Shown: positions 12,201-24,200 of the stretch, piece after piece
Layout of the letters: every line of letters starts with the position of its first letter
Numbering within the stretch: position 1 is the first letter of the stretch
NCBI GenBank assembly: GCA_963969365.1
Contig: OZ017749.1
Coordinates: 2,542,001 to 2,606,000, forward strand
From: Asterochloris sp. CNOR1
Taxonomy: Eukaryota > Chlorophyta > Trebouxiophyceae > Trebouxiales > Trebouxiaceae
Direction of reading: 5' to 3'
DNA length: 64,000 nt
Notes under the pieces: model-generated
Seen by the model: the letters and a program-made list of their open reading frames with translations, nothing else
Told to the model about the DNA's origin: nothing
The model's database searches: none
Program-made: the position numbers and the translations under genes

Positions 12201-12498
12201 AGCTAGGCCAGCATTGTGGAGCACGCCCTGCAGGAGGAAGGGCAGCATCTAAGTGCAAGCCTGCAGGAGCCAAGGGAGCGGGATGAAAGATGAGGAAGGG
12301 CGGCGAGCCTGTGGGAGCCAGGGCAGCAGGCAATGCAAGCCTGCAGGAGCCAGGGGTACCATGCACAAAAGCATGCAGGGCTTAGTGCAGCCGGTCAGTG
12401 CTGCTTAGAAGATGTTAATTCAGCGCCTGAAGGTCAGCATATCACAGGCCCACCTCCTCCATCAGCGGGAAGAGCTCTGCGTGCGTTGTGGCAGGCAT
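9258..12498 (-). CDS. Ferritin-like protein with a divergent ferroxidase centre
   Basis: Eight exons: 12498-12454, 12082-11936, 11567-11541, 11370-11263, 10943-10821, 10373-10278, 9878-9766 and 9429-9258. They sum to 831 nt, 276 residues plus stop. Ferritin landmarks appear in order: LFPLMEEVKKEF (plant ferritin extension), AYSYYFSRDNVGLPGVALYF (end of helix A and loop), KPELNFPSKDKSDVLHAFE (BC loop, helix C), YEQAQKLHNLAV, and a C-terminal helix with FDRR where ferritins have HFD. Aligned by eye to H-type ferritin, ligand positions read E27 to D, Y34 to L, E62 kept, H65 to E and E107 to S. A roughly 60-residue C-terminal extension follows. Ferritins store iron as 24-mers, in algae usually in the plastid. 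No transit peptide is visible from this ATG, so an upstream exon is possible. It may be a structural or regulatory subunit rather than an oxidase. Confidence 0.7.
10537..10570. repeat. Long poly-G tract
   Basis: An uninterrupted run of 27 G residues (10537-10563), one C, then six more G. It lies in the intron of the ferritin-like gene between 10821 and 10373, so it is poly-C in the transcript. It is a possible slippage or assembly-length uncertainty site. Confidence 0.95.
12083..12370. repeat. Imperfect minisatellite in the first ferritin-like intron
   Basis: The phrase CCTGCAGGAGCCAGGG-CAGCA (variants CTGCAGGAGCTAGGCCAGCA, CTGCAGGAGGAAGGGCAGCA, CTGCAGGAGCCAAGGGAG) recurs about six times at roughly 45-60 bp spacing. 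The first unit touches the splice acceptor of the exon that starts at 12082. Confidence 0.7.
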
Positions 12499-13198
12499 CT
12501 CCTGCAAACAGGGAGGGGATCTGACAAGAGATAGGGGGTGAGTCAGATACAGCTCAGCGCACAAGCAATATGAGGCAAGGCCTGCCTGTAAGTGCTTTGC
12601 TTAAGTGGTTCCTGTTGTGAGTGGTGGCCGCCCTGTGAGAATGCTGTGTGATTCAATGCAGGGCACAACCTTCAAGAGGACCTTGTCAGCTCTTGCGAGT
12701 TGACCATCTGACAGGCAGCACCATTGCTTTGCATGGTGCAGGCAGGAAGCAGTGACATCTTTGCACGTCATGTGACCCGAAGTCTGTATGAGCATGGGGA
12801 AGCCAAAGCAGGACAGACAGCAGCAGGCCACACTAGGCGCTGTGCGAAGAGGTGGCTGCACTGCAGGTGCAAGCTCCTCATACGATGCCCTGGCATGCTG
12901 CACTGCTGCATTGCCATTTCCACAAGCTGCATCAAGCTGCAGCTCCTGCATGCTGCCACCACACCATGCTGCCAGTAATGTGGCAGCAGATTTTGGTGCT
13001 GGTGTCCTTGCTGCTAGGCCTGATGATCAAGCCTGGATGCTGGGAACATGTGAAGCACTCTCAGGGGCATCAGTTGAGCTCAAGACAGGCCGACAAGGCT
13101 GTTATGTGCCAGTCTGGCAAGCATGGAGGCCATGCATGACTAAGTCAGGTCAAAGTACACAGATCATCTTATCACCTGTCCGCCCTTCCTGCTTCACA
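12499..13198. promoter_or_regulatory. Divergent intergenic region, ferritin-like gene / TPI
   Basis: About 700 bp between the start of the minus-strand ferritin-like gene and the ATG of TPI. No convincing ORF. It presumably contains both promoters and possibly an unrecognised 5' exon of the ferritin-like gene. I could not identify a specific TATA or iron-responsive element. Confidence 0.35.
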
Positions 13199-15821
<2,623 letters not shown>

Positions 15822-16032
15822 AGGCCCCCAGCCCAGCAGTGCCCCTGTCCATGCTGACCCTCAATGGAGCTGCTGATTAGCATCAGTGAAGAGTCGCTTC
15901 ACAGCCTCCATGTGACAGCCAAGCTCAGGCTCAAGATCGAAAGGCGCTCTGGCAGGCCCAGGCAGCAATCATGCAGGATTAGATGCCAGCATCGGACTGG
16001 ACTGGTGCGACGCCAACACAGGACTGTAGTAG

Positions 16033-17034
16033 TCACTTCTTGGGCGGCGGCGGCGGTGCTGGGGTTTGCGTGGCTGGACCGCCGCCAGCCTTTACATCTA
16101 CATCCTCCTCCCTAATTGACTCTATCTGCACAAAAGCATGCAAGCCAAGGTTGACAAAGGGGAGCAGATGCAGGTGGCATGATCGAGGGTGCATAAGCAT
16201 GGTTGAACAGAAACGCGCATGCACATGGAAGTAGAAGCAGAGCATCACACGTGCAGGCTATGCCTCACGGATGACAAGCAGCAAAGGCATTCACTAACTG
16301 CATGAGCCCCCAGCAGGCCGGCAGGTGACTCACTGTGTGGCCCTCTGGCACATCCCATGGTGCCCACTCTGCAAAGACAGCCAGCTTCGGTTGAGGTGAT
16401 GAGAGACGAGATCAGCTATGCGAGAGACAGACCCCGCTTAGGTATGCAATATGCAACACATGCACAGCGGGCGGTGACTGAGTGCTGAGCTTGAGCCCAG
16501 TGAAGCTTCAGCCACACAATAGGTTAACGGCGTCACCCAGGATGGTGGATTATGAGGCCGGCCAAACCCCTCACCTGCCATCTGTGGTATCAAATCGAGT
16601 TCATCATTGCATAGAAGGATCAGCTCCTCAAGTTGTGCTGCCAGCTGCTCCTCAACATCATCATCTGGCAGATCAGAGTTCACTATCTGCATGGCACAGA
16701 GAAAGGCACCCCTTGTCAGCCTGCTGAAGGTAGGTGCTAGCAGGGATCTGCTGTGCTTGTGCTCGCAAGCAGGCAGCGCCAGTGTGCTGCAGCTTGCCTG
16801 TAGCTTGTGATTGATGGTGGTCTCTACAGACTGTCTATACGCGGCCTCTGCGGGGATGATTCTGATGGCCTGCAAGACCTCCTGCAGCTTGCTGGCTGCA
16901 TTCTGCCTGCCCTGGGGATCGACATCAATGCCTGTGATGCCAGTGGTGTTCTTGAGCCCTCTTATCTGCAGAGCCTCGTTGAAACACTGGGCCCTGAGAG
17001 GCCTGATGAGCTGCGCTGCTCCTCGACGCAGCAT
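16033..17034 (-). CDS. NDUFA5: Mitochondrial complex I subunit NDUFA5 (B13-type)
   Basis: Exons 17034-16798, 16686-16575, 16368-16334 and 16125-16033 total 477 nt, 158 residues. The N-terminus (MLRRGAAQLIRPLRAQ) is Arg-rich and amphipathic, as expected of a mitochondrial presequence. The family core follows: TTGITGIDVDPQGRQ, then QEVLQAIRIIPAEAAYRQSV, an acidic helix LEELILLCNDELDLI, and the conserved EWAPWDVPEGH. The subunit sits in the peripheral arm of NADH:ubiquinone oxidoreductase. The tail is Pro-rich and ends PPPPPKK. The first intron (after 16798) needs a GC donor, CAG-GCAAGC; no GT is nearby in phase. The ORF stays open upstream of the chosen ATG, but the presequence argues for this start. 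Confidence 0.9.
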
Positions 17035-17310
17035 GCTCCTTGCTCCCTTGGCATTTCTTGTCGATCGTCGGGCGCCATAAGGGGCGCTCCCGACTGCTTC
17101 ATGTGTATTGCTTTCGATTGCTGCCATAACGGACAAGTCCCACAACGATTCTTGCATTGGTCCAGAAGTCAGGGTACTTCACATCCCTGCTTGAGTGATT
17201 GCAGAGTGGACAGCAACCTGCAGTGACCTGATCTTGGCAGCACACTGCCTCAGTCCTCTGTTCCTTTCGACAAATGCAGACCTCAGCCACACCACCCTTC
17301 TGACTGTACA
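17035..17310. promoter_or_regulatory. Short divergent promoter region, NDUFA5 / methyltransferase
   Basis: Only 276 bp separate the two start codons on opposite strands, so the genes probably share a bidirectional promoter. No classical TATA box stands out. Confidence 0.45.
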
Positions 17311-18847
17311 ATGGCTGAGGCAGAGGGAGACATTGACACCAAGGCCTTCCTCAAAGGTTTGTGGCGCAGTTTGTCAACTCGGAGCCCAATGGACGGCAGC
17401 AAGATCTGATCCTTTGAATTGTGCTGCAGCATGGTCTTGGAAGAGAGAACACAGGCCTGACAAGTGAACTCATCTCCTTAGTCAATGCTGCCTCCAGCTT
17501 GGTGGTCCATTGTAACGAGCATGGTGCATGCGGCACGTAAAGTGACAGGTCTCCCTGCAGGGTGCGCTTCCACAGGCCCTATAAGCACAAGATGCAGGTG
17601 CCGAATTCAGATGAGAACAAAGTGCTGACCATCCGCCAGGCAAAATTTGAGGCTGAAGGCTTTGCCTCCACAGGTGACAGGAGGCCACAGGCGCCAGCAC
17701 CCTGCCACCTGCTGCAAATGCCGATGCGATGCATCGCTTGCTGATGCTATGCTGTGACGCGCAGTGTGGGACAGCAGCATTGTCATGGCAAAATTTTTTG
17801 AGCGGGAGGCACACCAGGTCCGAGGCAGACGCTGCCTGGACCTGTCGGCTGGCTGCGGTCTTGTAGGTGATTGTGCATGCCGCTCTGCCGCCTCTTGCTG
17901 CACTGCTTGCCTGTGGACTAGCTGTGACATCGTTGGCAGTGTGTGCCTGTGTATTGCGGCACTGCTGTCAGGTGCTGGAGGGCGCTGCACCCTGTTGGCT
18001 GGCTGCAGCCTTCTGGGTGACAGTGCAGCTGCACTGCCCATGGGTGCATGAATGGGCTGCTCTGCACCAAGCTGCCAGGGGTCAGACATTGGGCTGCTAG
18101 TCCAGGCTGCAGACGAAACCAATTTGCATTGCACTGCTTCTGGCAGAGAAGCAACACCTGGAATGCGCTGCAGTGCAGGCATTGTGCTGGCAAATCTGGG
18201 GGCTCTGGTGACGCTGACGGACCTGGCTGGGAACCTGCCTCTGCTGCAGGAAAACGTTTTCAGCAATGGTGAGCAGATTGTGCTGCTGCTGCACAGTGCA
18301 CATGGGGAGCTGGCCACCAACATGGCTGCAGCCTTACGTTAGCATGTTGCTTTGCTGTAACCTGGCAGCATACTTATGACTGAGCCCTGTAGAGGTCCTC
18401 TGTGCAGTGTGGGAGGCTAGCCAGTGCCAGTGCAGAGTCTTGCAGCACACCTGGGGAACTGCTGCAAGCCGTCTACATCCCCCCTTCGACTACGTGGTTG
18501 CCTGTGGTGATCAATTTGTATGCCCTAGCTGTGTCAACAGCTCTGTGTTGTCCTCTGACCCAACGCGCCTGATCGTCGGAGATGTGTACATGCTGGCTGA
18601 TGGCTGCACTGCAGATGTGATGTACATTGTTGAGGCCATACCTGCATTGGTGCGCACCCTGCGCACTGTCTCGGATGCGCAGACCACTCGCATCTTTCTG
18701 GCGCATGGACGCAATCGCCAGGCTGAAGCGGCCTTTCTGGAGCAGTGCCAGCCCCACTTCACAGTACGCACCCTTGACAGCTCTGAGCTGCATCCCAACT
18801 TCCACAGCATCGACATTGATGTAATGGAATTGCGCTTGAGACACTAA
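17311..18847 (+). CDS. METTL21-family (family 16) protein lysine methyltransferase
   Basis: Exons 17311-17360, 17561-17673, 17765-17866, 18179-18268, 18408-18506 and 18615-18847 sum to 687 nt, 228 residues. The seven-beta-strand SAM-methyltransferase pattern is clear: a Trp-Asp entry (VWDSSIVMAKFFE), motif I in CLDLSAGCGLVGI, an acidic residue after motif I in LVTLTDL, W-G near HTWGTAA, and the family DxxY-type motif in PFDYVVACD. Members methylate lysines on chaperones, elongation factors and similar substrates; the substrate here is unknown. The donor of exon 1 (GGTTT then GTGGCG) is weak but is the only one that keeps phase; the stronger GT four bases earlier does not. The other junctions are good. 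Confidence 0.85.
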
Positions 18848-19236
18848 CTCGCTCTCATCGCGATGTTGATGTACTGTATTGTTGGCTGAACGGCACCAAG
18901 CAATACAAGCATGTACTGGCAACTGCTAAGCAGGTACTTAGAGTTTTGATTCTTTGTCTTATAGCCAACCGCAGTGCAGGCCTGCACAGCCGCCTGCACC
19001 GAGAAGATCTTCACCGAGAAGGATTTCACGGCTGCCTACCGCCGCCGATCTGCTGCCACACAGCCTCTCGAAAGTGTTCCCTTGAGCAGGACTGAATTCT
19101 AAGCCCACCACAGATCACTGTTCCTCAGGTAAGTGACGGTAGCGGTTCTGGCGCCCCTGTTCGACCGGGCCTAAGCTGGCTGTGTCTGCACCATTGCCTG
19201 CTTCGCGCTGCTTCCTGACCCTGCTGTCCCTGTTAT
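18848..19236 (+). other. Intergenic stretch with a possible unassigned coding exon
   Basis: About 18985-19099 reads as a plausible protein C-terminus (EKIFTEKDFTAAYRRRSAAT, ending in TAA) behind a CAG acceptor. The segment before a good donor near 18933 (GTKQYKHVLATAKQ) is in compatible phase. A strong donor, TCAG-GTAAGT, also follows at 19128, probably a 5' UTR intron of the next gene. No start codon can be placed, so I do not call a gene. Confidence 0.3.
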
Positions 19237-19638
19237 ATGAGCAGGCCTCAAGCCTCTGTTCGCATACCAGTTGCCAGCCCTCAGTGCTTGCAGGCCATGT
19301 CATCAGTCACGTCAGAGAGAATGGCTCTGTCGCCAGCCAGCTCCCTGGGCAGCATCACATCCTCTGGGGAGGCCAGTCCCATGGACATCCCCTACCCAAG
19401 GCCGGCGATGCCTTCGCTGGGTCGGCAGTCACTGGAAGAGCCTGCACTGCGCACCATCTCAGAGGAGCCCCAGCTGACAGGGGTCAGCCCTGACTTCAGG
19501 CAGGACAAGGACTCTCCTGTCCTCAAGCGCGAGTGCTTCGTCACGGAGCTGCAGTATCAGCCGCCCAAACTGGCAAGGCAATCCCTACGTCAAAGCTCCA
19601 GGCTGGCCACGGTCTTCAGCGGAGTGATTGATGACTGA
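19237..19638 (+). CDS. Hypothetical Ser/Pro-rich protein
   Basis: An uninterrupted ORF ending in TGA with a Ser/Pro-rich first half (ALSPASSLGSITSSGE), then RECFVTELQYQPPKLARQ and SSRLATVFSGVIDD at the end. An in-frame ATG at 19297 is an alternative start and may be the real one, because an acceptor (TGAGCAG) at 19240-19247 could join a 5' UTR exon ending near 19128. It has no transmembrane segment, signal peptide or family I recognise. SP and TP dipeptides suggest a phosphorylated disordered protein; this is inference only. Confidence 0.5.
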   Translation: MSRPQASVRIPVASPQCLQAMSSVTSERMALSPASSLGSITSSGEASPMDIPYPRPAMPSLGRQSLEEPALRTISEEPQLTGVSPDFRQDKDSPVLKRECFVTELQYQPPKLARQSLRQSSRLATVFSGVIDD

Positions 19639-20010
19639 CAGGGCAGTGCGCCTATGTCCTGCACCTCAACCTCAGACGTTCAGCTTTCATGCATTTCAAT
19701 GTCTGCACTGCACTGCCCTGGGTCATGAGGCTGTGCTGCTGAGGCAGCCAGCAGAAATGCCTTCCTTCATCGAGAACCAAGTTTCGAGCTGAATTTCATT
19801 TTTTGTGGACACATCCTTTTCAGCATAAGCAAGAGCAGCCTCAACAACAGTACACTGGCTCCTGGCAGCGTAGGCTGCACCCATATGGGTGATGCCAGTT
19901 GTGCAGTGGCAGCTGTGAAGGCTGGCACTGCATCACTTCAACTGATCCCAGGAAACAGATATTCATATTGTGGCTGATAGGCTAGATTACTTCCTGTGAG
20001 ATTTTGCAGC
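19639..20010. other. Intergenic, nothing recognised
   Basis: About 370 bp of AT-richer sequence between two plus-strand genes, presumably a 3' UTR followed by the promoter of the DUF1348 gene. No ORF or repeat stands out. Confidence 0.5.
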
Positions 20011-21169
20011 ATGGCAGAGCAGCCAGAGAAGCCCCCCCTCCCACCTTTCACCAAGGAGACTGCACTGGCCAAGGCACTCTTGCTCTGCCACTCGTGCCCT
20101 CACGTGTGCCATGTGCATGTGCAACACTGCCCCAGCCATGCAGGTCAAGGCTGCTGAGAACGCATGGAACACCAGGGACCCCAGCCTAGTCTGCATGGCC
20201 TACACACCAGGTGAGGAACCTGCATCAAACGTTGACGTCAGCATGCACCATTCTGTCCATGTGATGATCGGCTGCCCCAAACCCTTGCAGACTCAAAGTG
20301 GCGCAACCGCTCAGAGTTTCTTGAGGGGAGGTCAGCTCAGTGCTCAAATGTTTGCTGCAAATGAGGTTTCTGCCCATTGCTCACGACTTAGTCTTGGAAG
20401 TGTCTGTGCAAAGGCAGGCCATCAAGAAATTTCTCACCAGCAAGTGGCAGAAGGAGCAAGACTACAGGTATGCTGCCAGCACACATTTTACCCAAACAAG
20501 ACATGCATGCTGCATTCTGCTGCCTGCACAGCAAGGCTTTGCGGACATGCTGAGCACCAGTGCACTCCTGTGAGCTGCGCAGCCAATGCTGCATGCATGC
20601 TCTGTGCTGCTGCCTGCACAGTCATGCAGACATCATTTGCAGCGTAAATGCTGCTGCTGGGGCTCTCACACACTGCATACACTGCTTGTAAGCTACGCAG
20701 CCAGGCATGCTGTGGTAATCATGCAGCAGGATTGGTGTGACTGCCTGCAGGTGCACAAGCTGCATGTAGGCTGGACATGCTGAGCAGCTGAACTTCACAT
20801 GGTGCATGCAGGCTGATGAAAGAGCTGTGGTGCTTCACTGAGAATAGGATATCAGTCAGATTTGAGTACGAATGGCATGATGCAGATGGGCAGTGGTGGC
20901 GGAGCCATGGCAATGAGCAGTGGCAGGTGTGCTGTTCGCGCTGTTGACACACCTCAAGGGCTACTGTTGCCTAGAGGGTTGGCTAGTCTCACAGTACGCA
21001 GGCATGCATGCCCGCCTTCGGCGTAGCTTGAGCGCAGGCCGCTTCTGCTCACAACAGCTTACCTGCCGTGCAGTTTGCTCCAAACGGGTTGATGGAAAGG
21101 CGGGATGCGTCTATCAATGACATTCAGATTCAGGAGACTGACCGTCGTTACCGCTGGGACAGGACTTGA
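20011..21169 (+). CDS. DUF1348 / SnoaL-like (NTF2-fold) protein
   Basis: Exons 20011-20073, 20144-20210, 20291-20330, 20414-20467, 20812-20926 and 21074-21169 sum to 435 nt, 144 residues, a normal full length. Family landmarks in order: [93 protein letters not shown] and [11 protein letters not shown]. The NTF2-like fold is a small soluble alpha+beta cone; the biochemical role of DUF1348 proteins is not established. The first intron (70 nt) requires a GC donor after AAG, since the GT alternatives are out of phase or leave too short an intron. No targeting peptide is seen. The family is common in bacteria and patchy in eukaryotes. Confidence 0.88.
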
Positions 21170-21253
21170 ATTGCTGATCTAGTGTTCAAATTGGACAATG
21201 ACAGCATTCAATGGTGGGCATGAGTTTGTGAGGATGGCACTCGCCAAAAACAC

Positions 21254-24200
21254 TCACTCGATGTATATGCGGGCATGCACAGCTGAGGGCTGCCCCGTCT
21301 GCCCAAACAGCTTGGCAGACAGCACAAGGGGAACCTTGTCAAACATCTTCAGTGATAGAGGCAGGCTGACAGGCTTGAGATGGGAAGGGTTGGTCAGTGC
21401 CTGAGGAAATTCTAGGCCATCCAGACATGAAAACATCTGCCGAGTCTCACTGGTGCCACCACTCTGCTGCTGAGATGAAATGTCACCACCAGGCGATGGC
21501 GACACATCAGTGCCCACAGAGCTCTGAAGTGTTGGGGGTCTCGACAAACTAAGCACCCTGCAGCAGGGATCGAAATGCTGATTCTTCCACCGCACCTCCT
21601 GGTGGCAGCCTCCAGGCAACACAAAACATGAAGACTGGCCTGCCATTGCACCCATGTTTGACTGGAGCGGACAATAGCTCAATGAGTGGGTCTGATGGGA
21701 AGCCCAACACATATAGTCGACCAGCAGCACAGAGACATCAGGGTGCTGGGGAGAGTCAGACAACCCACAGCACGATGACTTGCCGGCACGCAGCCAGGTG
21801 CATGTCAATGCAGCACTTGCTTTGCAGCTTCACCCCGTTGCCCTGCACAGAGCCTTGCACAGCTCCCCTCCCTCATGGCATGGTCACACAAAGAAGGCTG
21901 TGCTCTCCCAGTCTTGGGACTGCACTCAGGTGCCAGGAGCATCGCTCTTGAGCACTCTGCATGGGCTCTTTCAGTTGCAACTGCGGTCCTGTGCAGGCAT
22001 GACCAACATGCAGCAGAGCTCAGTTTGTCTCAGGGTAATCCTACTTCCTGGCCGTGGCACTGATGCTATGAGTACCAGAGCTGAAGGCACCAGGGCTCAC
22101 TTAGTCGCAGGGCTCCACTCCCCGTGCACAGGCGCTGGCAGCATCTCTGCCACCTGGATCCGGACCTCGACTCCAAACTCCGGCACATACAGGTCCATGA
22201 AACGGGGCCCGCCCAGCTGCAGCATGACTGCCTCGCATACGCGGGGGTGCAGGCGCAGCATCACGCACAGGTACAGCTTGAGCGAGGCGTCCTGCACAGC
22301 AGGGGCGGCGCAGTCCTGTTGGTGTGGGTTGCAGGCAGGCATCACGCAGAGGGACAGTTTTGGGGAGGCGTGCTGTGCAGCAAGGGCAGCGCGTGACTGG
22401 CTGAGGCGACCCGCGTCAGCAGGTGTGAGCCCCATTGCAGTGAGGCACATGACTGGGCTGCCAATGGCAGATGACGCTTTGAACAGGCCTGACTCATGGG
22501 AATACCTGTGCCCCGCTAAGCCCAGGCCATTCCAGGTAGACAGGGGTTTGCAGCCACATGCCCACAGAGGCAGTCTAGAAGGCCAAGCCAGGCCGATCTG
22601 CAGCAGATGCATCCTCGCCCCTTCATGTACACAGCAGCAGAGCACTGATGGAAACGAGGAAAGGCTGACAAGAACATGACGAGCTCCATGCAAGCACACC
22701 TGCGCGTTCTTGGCTGCAAACTTGCGGTCATTGGCGTGCTCGCTTATGGCCGACACCATCTCCTGATGCATGAGGTGGTGCTGCTGTGCGACACCAGCGT
22801 CCTCCGCAGACTCCTCCTGCGGCTGCGCTCCTGCGCGAACTGTCTCCTTCATAGAGTCACCCTCAGCGAGAACTGCCTCCGCACCTGCAGGCATCGCATG
22901 TGAGAGGCAGACGTGTTGATGAGTTGCAGGCGTGGCATGTGGCACCCGGCATGCTGCTGATGCTGGACAGCACACAGCCAGGAAGACTCTGCACACAGCT
23001 CTTCTGACAGGTGGCCTTGCGCCCTGCCAGCTGAGCTGCTGACCCGTGCGCAAGCCATCGGTCAAGCATGGTGAAAAGTTGTGTCGCAGGACATGCAGCC
23101 ATCGAGCTGCCTCACTGTCTGGTGTCTTCAAGCATGGCTCGGCCGGTGGTTTGCCCTTTGTTCCAGCAGCTCCCTTGGCAATGGCGGCTGCCAGCAAGCG
23201 GTGCACCACCACGTCAGGATATCTGCATGTGCGTCCAGGCAAGTCAAGCAAAGTTGCACGGGAAAGCTGCCATAAGTCCAAGCCTGCTGCCTGAAAGCTA
23301 GCAAGCACAAGCGCTGTGCGATCCCAGCTCGGCAGATGCCGCGAAGAGGTGCAGCACACAAGGGTATGCAGGCTCCGTAGGGAGGCCTCTGCTTGCCGAG
23401 GCAGCGACATTGCTGAGGCCTGCAGTCTTCAGCTGTTCGATGAGTGCTGTCGTCCAGCACTGTCAGTGCATAAAGTGCAATGTCTGGCCGCACGTCTAGT
23501 TGTTTTTACAGGCTGCTCCATGCACACAGAGGCCTGCAGCCATTCCATGGCTGCAATGAGGCACCAAAGCACCTGCAACCTGATGTACCTGCGGATGGGG
23601 GACGTGAAGTGGGTATAGAATCGAACGGCCAGCGCATAGTGGCCCCACTGGGAGCGGTCCTCTATGTCGCCCGTGCAGAAGTAAAGAGCACGCTGCAGGC
23701 AGCAGGATGAACGTTGAGGCTGGATCACACAGCGATGGGCAGGCAGCAAGGGCTAGCTCAAGGCTATGCAGCAAGCAGCAGTCGGCTCCCTTCCATGTAG
23801 TATGCAGATGTGCAAGCACAAGGCTTGTCACTTGTTCACAGGGCAGACAGGGTGTCATCCTGATCAGCACCAGCCAGCGCCCACGCTGCTGCCCATGTTG
23901 ACAACAAGTGGCGCCCTGCGTGAACCAGATGCAGTGCAGCATGCAGGGTGCACCTTCATGGGCTTTGTGACCATCTGGGTGACCACGTCGATGACGTCCG
24001 CATCTGCCCCGCTGCCACGGAAGGCCTGCAGGCTCTGTGCCAGGGAGGCCGAGCTGCTGGTGTCCATCTCAATGCCCTGCGGGGAAGGAGCAGGGCGCAC
24101 TGTCAGACAGAGTGATGCCACTGCCAGGGAGGCTGAGGTGCTTGTGTCCAGCTCGATGCCCTGCACAGGGCGGGCAGGGATCTTCAGATCTCACAGGGTT

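Noticed and set aside
20480-20800. Possible tandem repeat in the DUF1348 intron (TGCTGCCTGCACAG words)
   Set aside because: The words recur but without a stable unit; CTGC/CAG richness is general in this genome's introns.
22097-23410. Single minus-strand ORF of 437 codons
   Set aside because: It runs through four DIS3L2 exons (23222-23116, 22884-22700, 22291-22154 and part of the next) and the introns between them. Conservation and splice sites show it is not one continuous exon.
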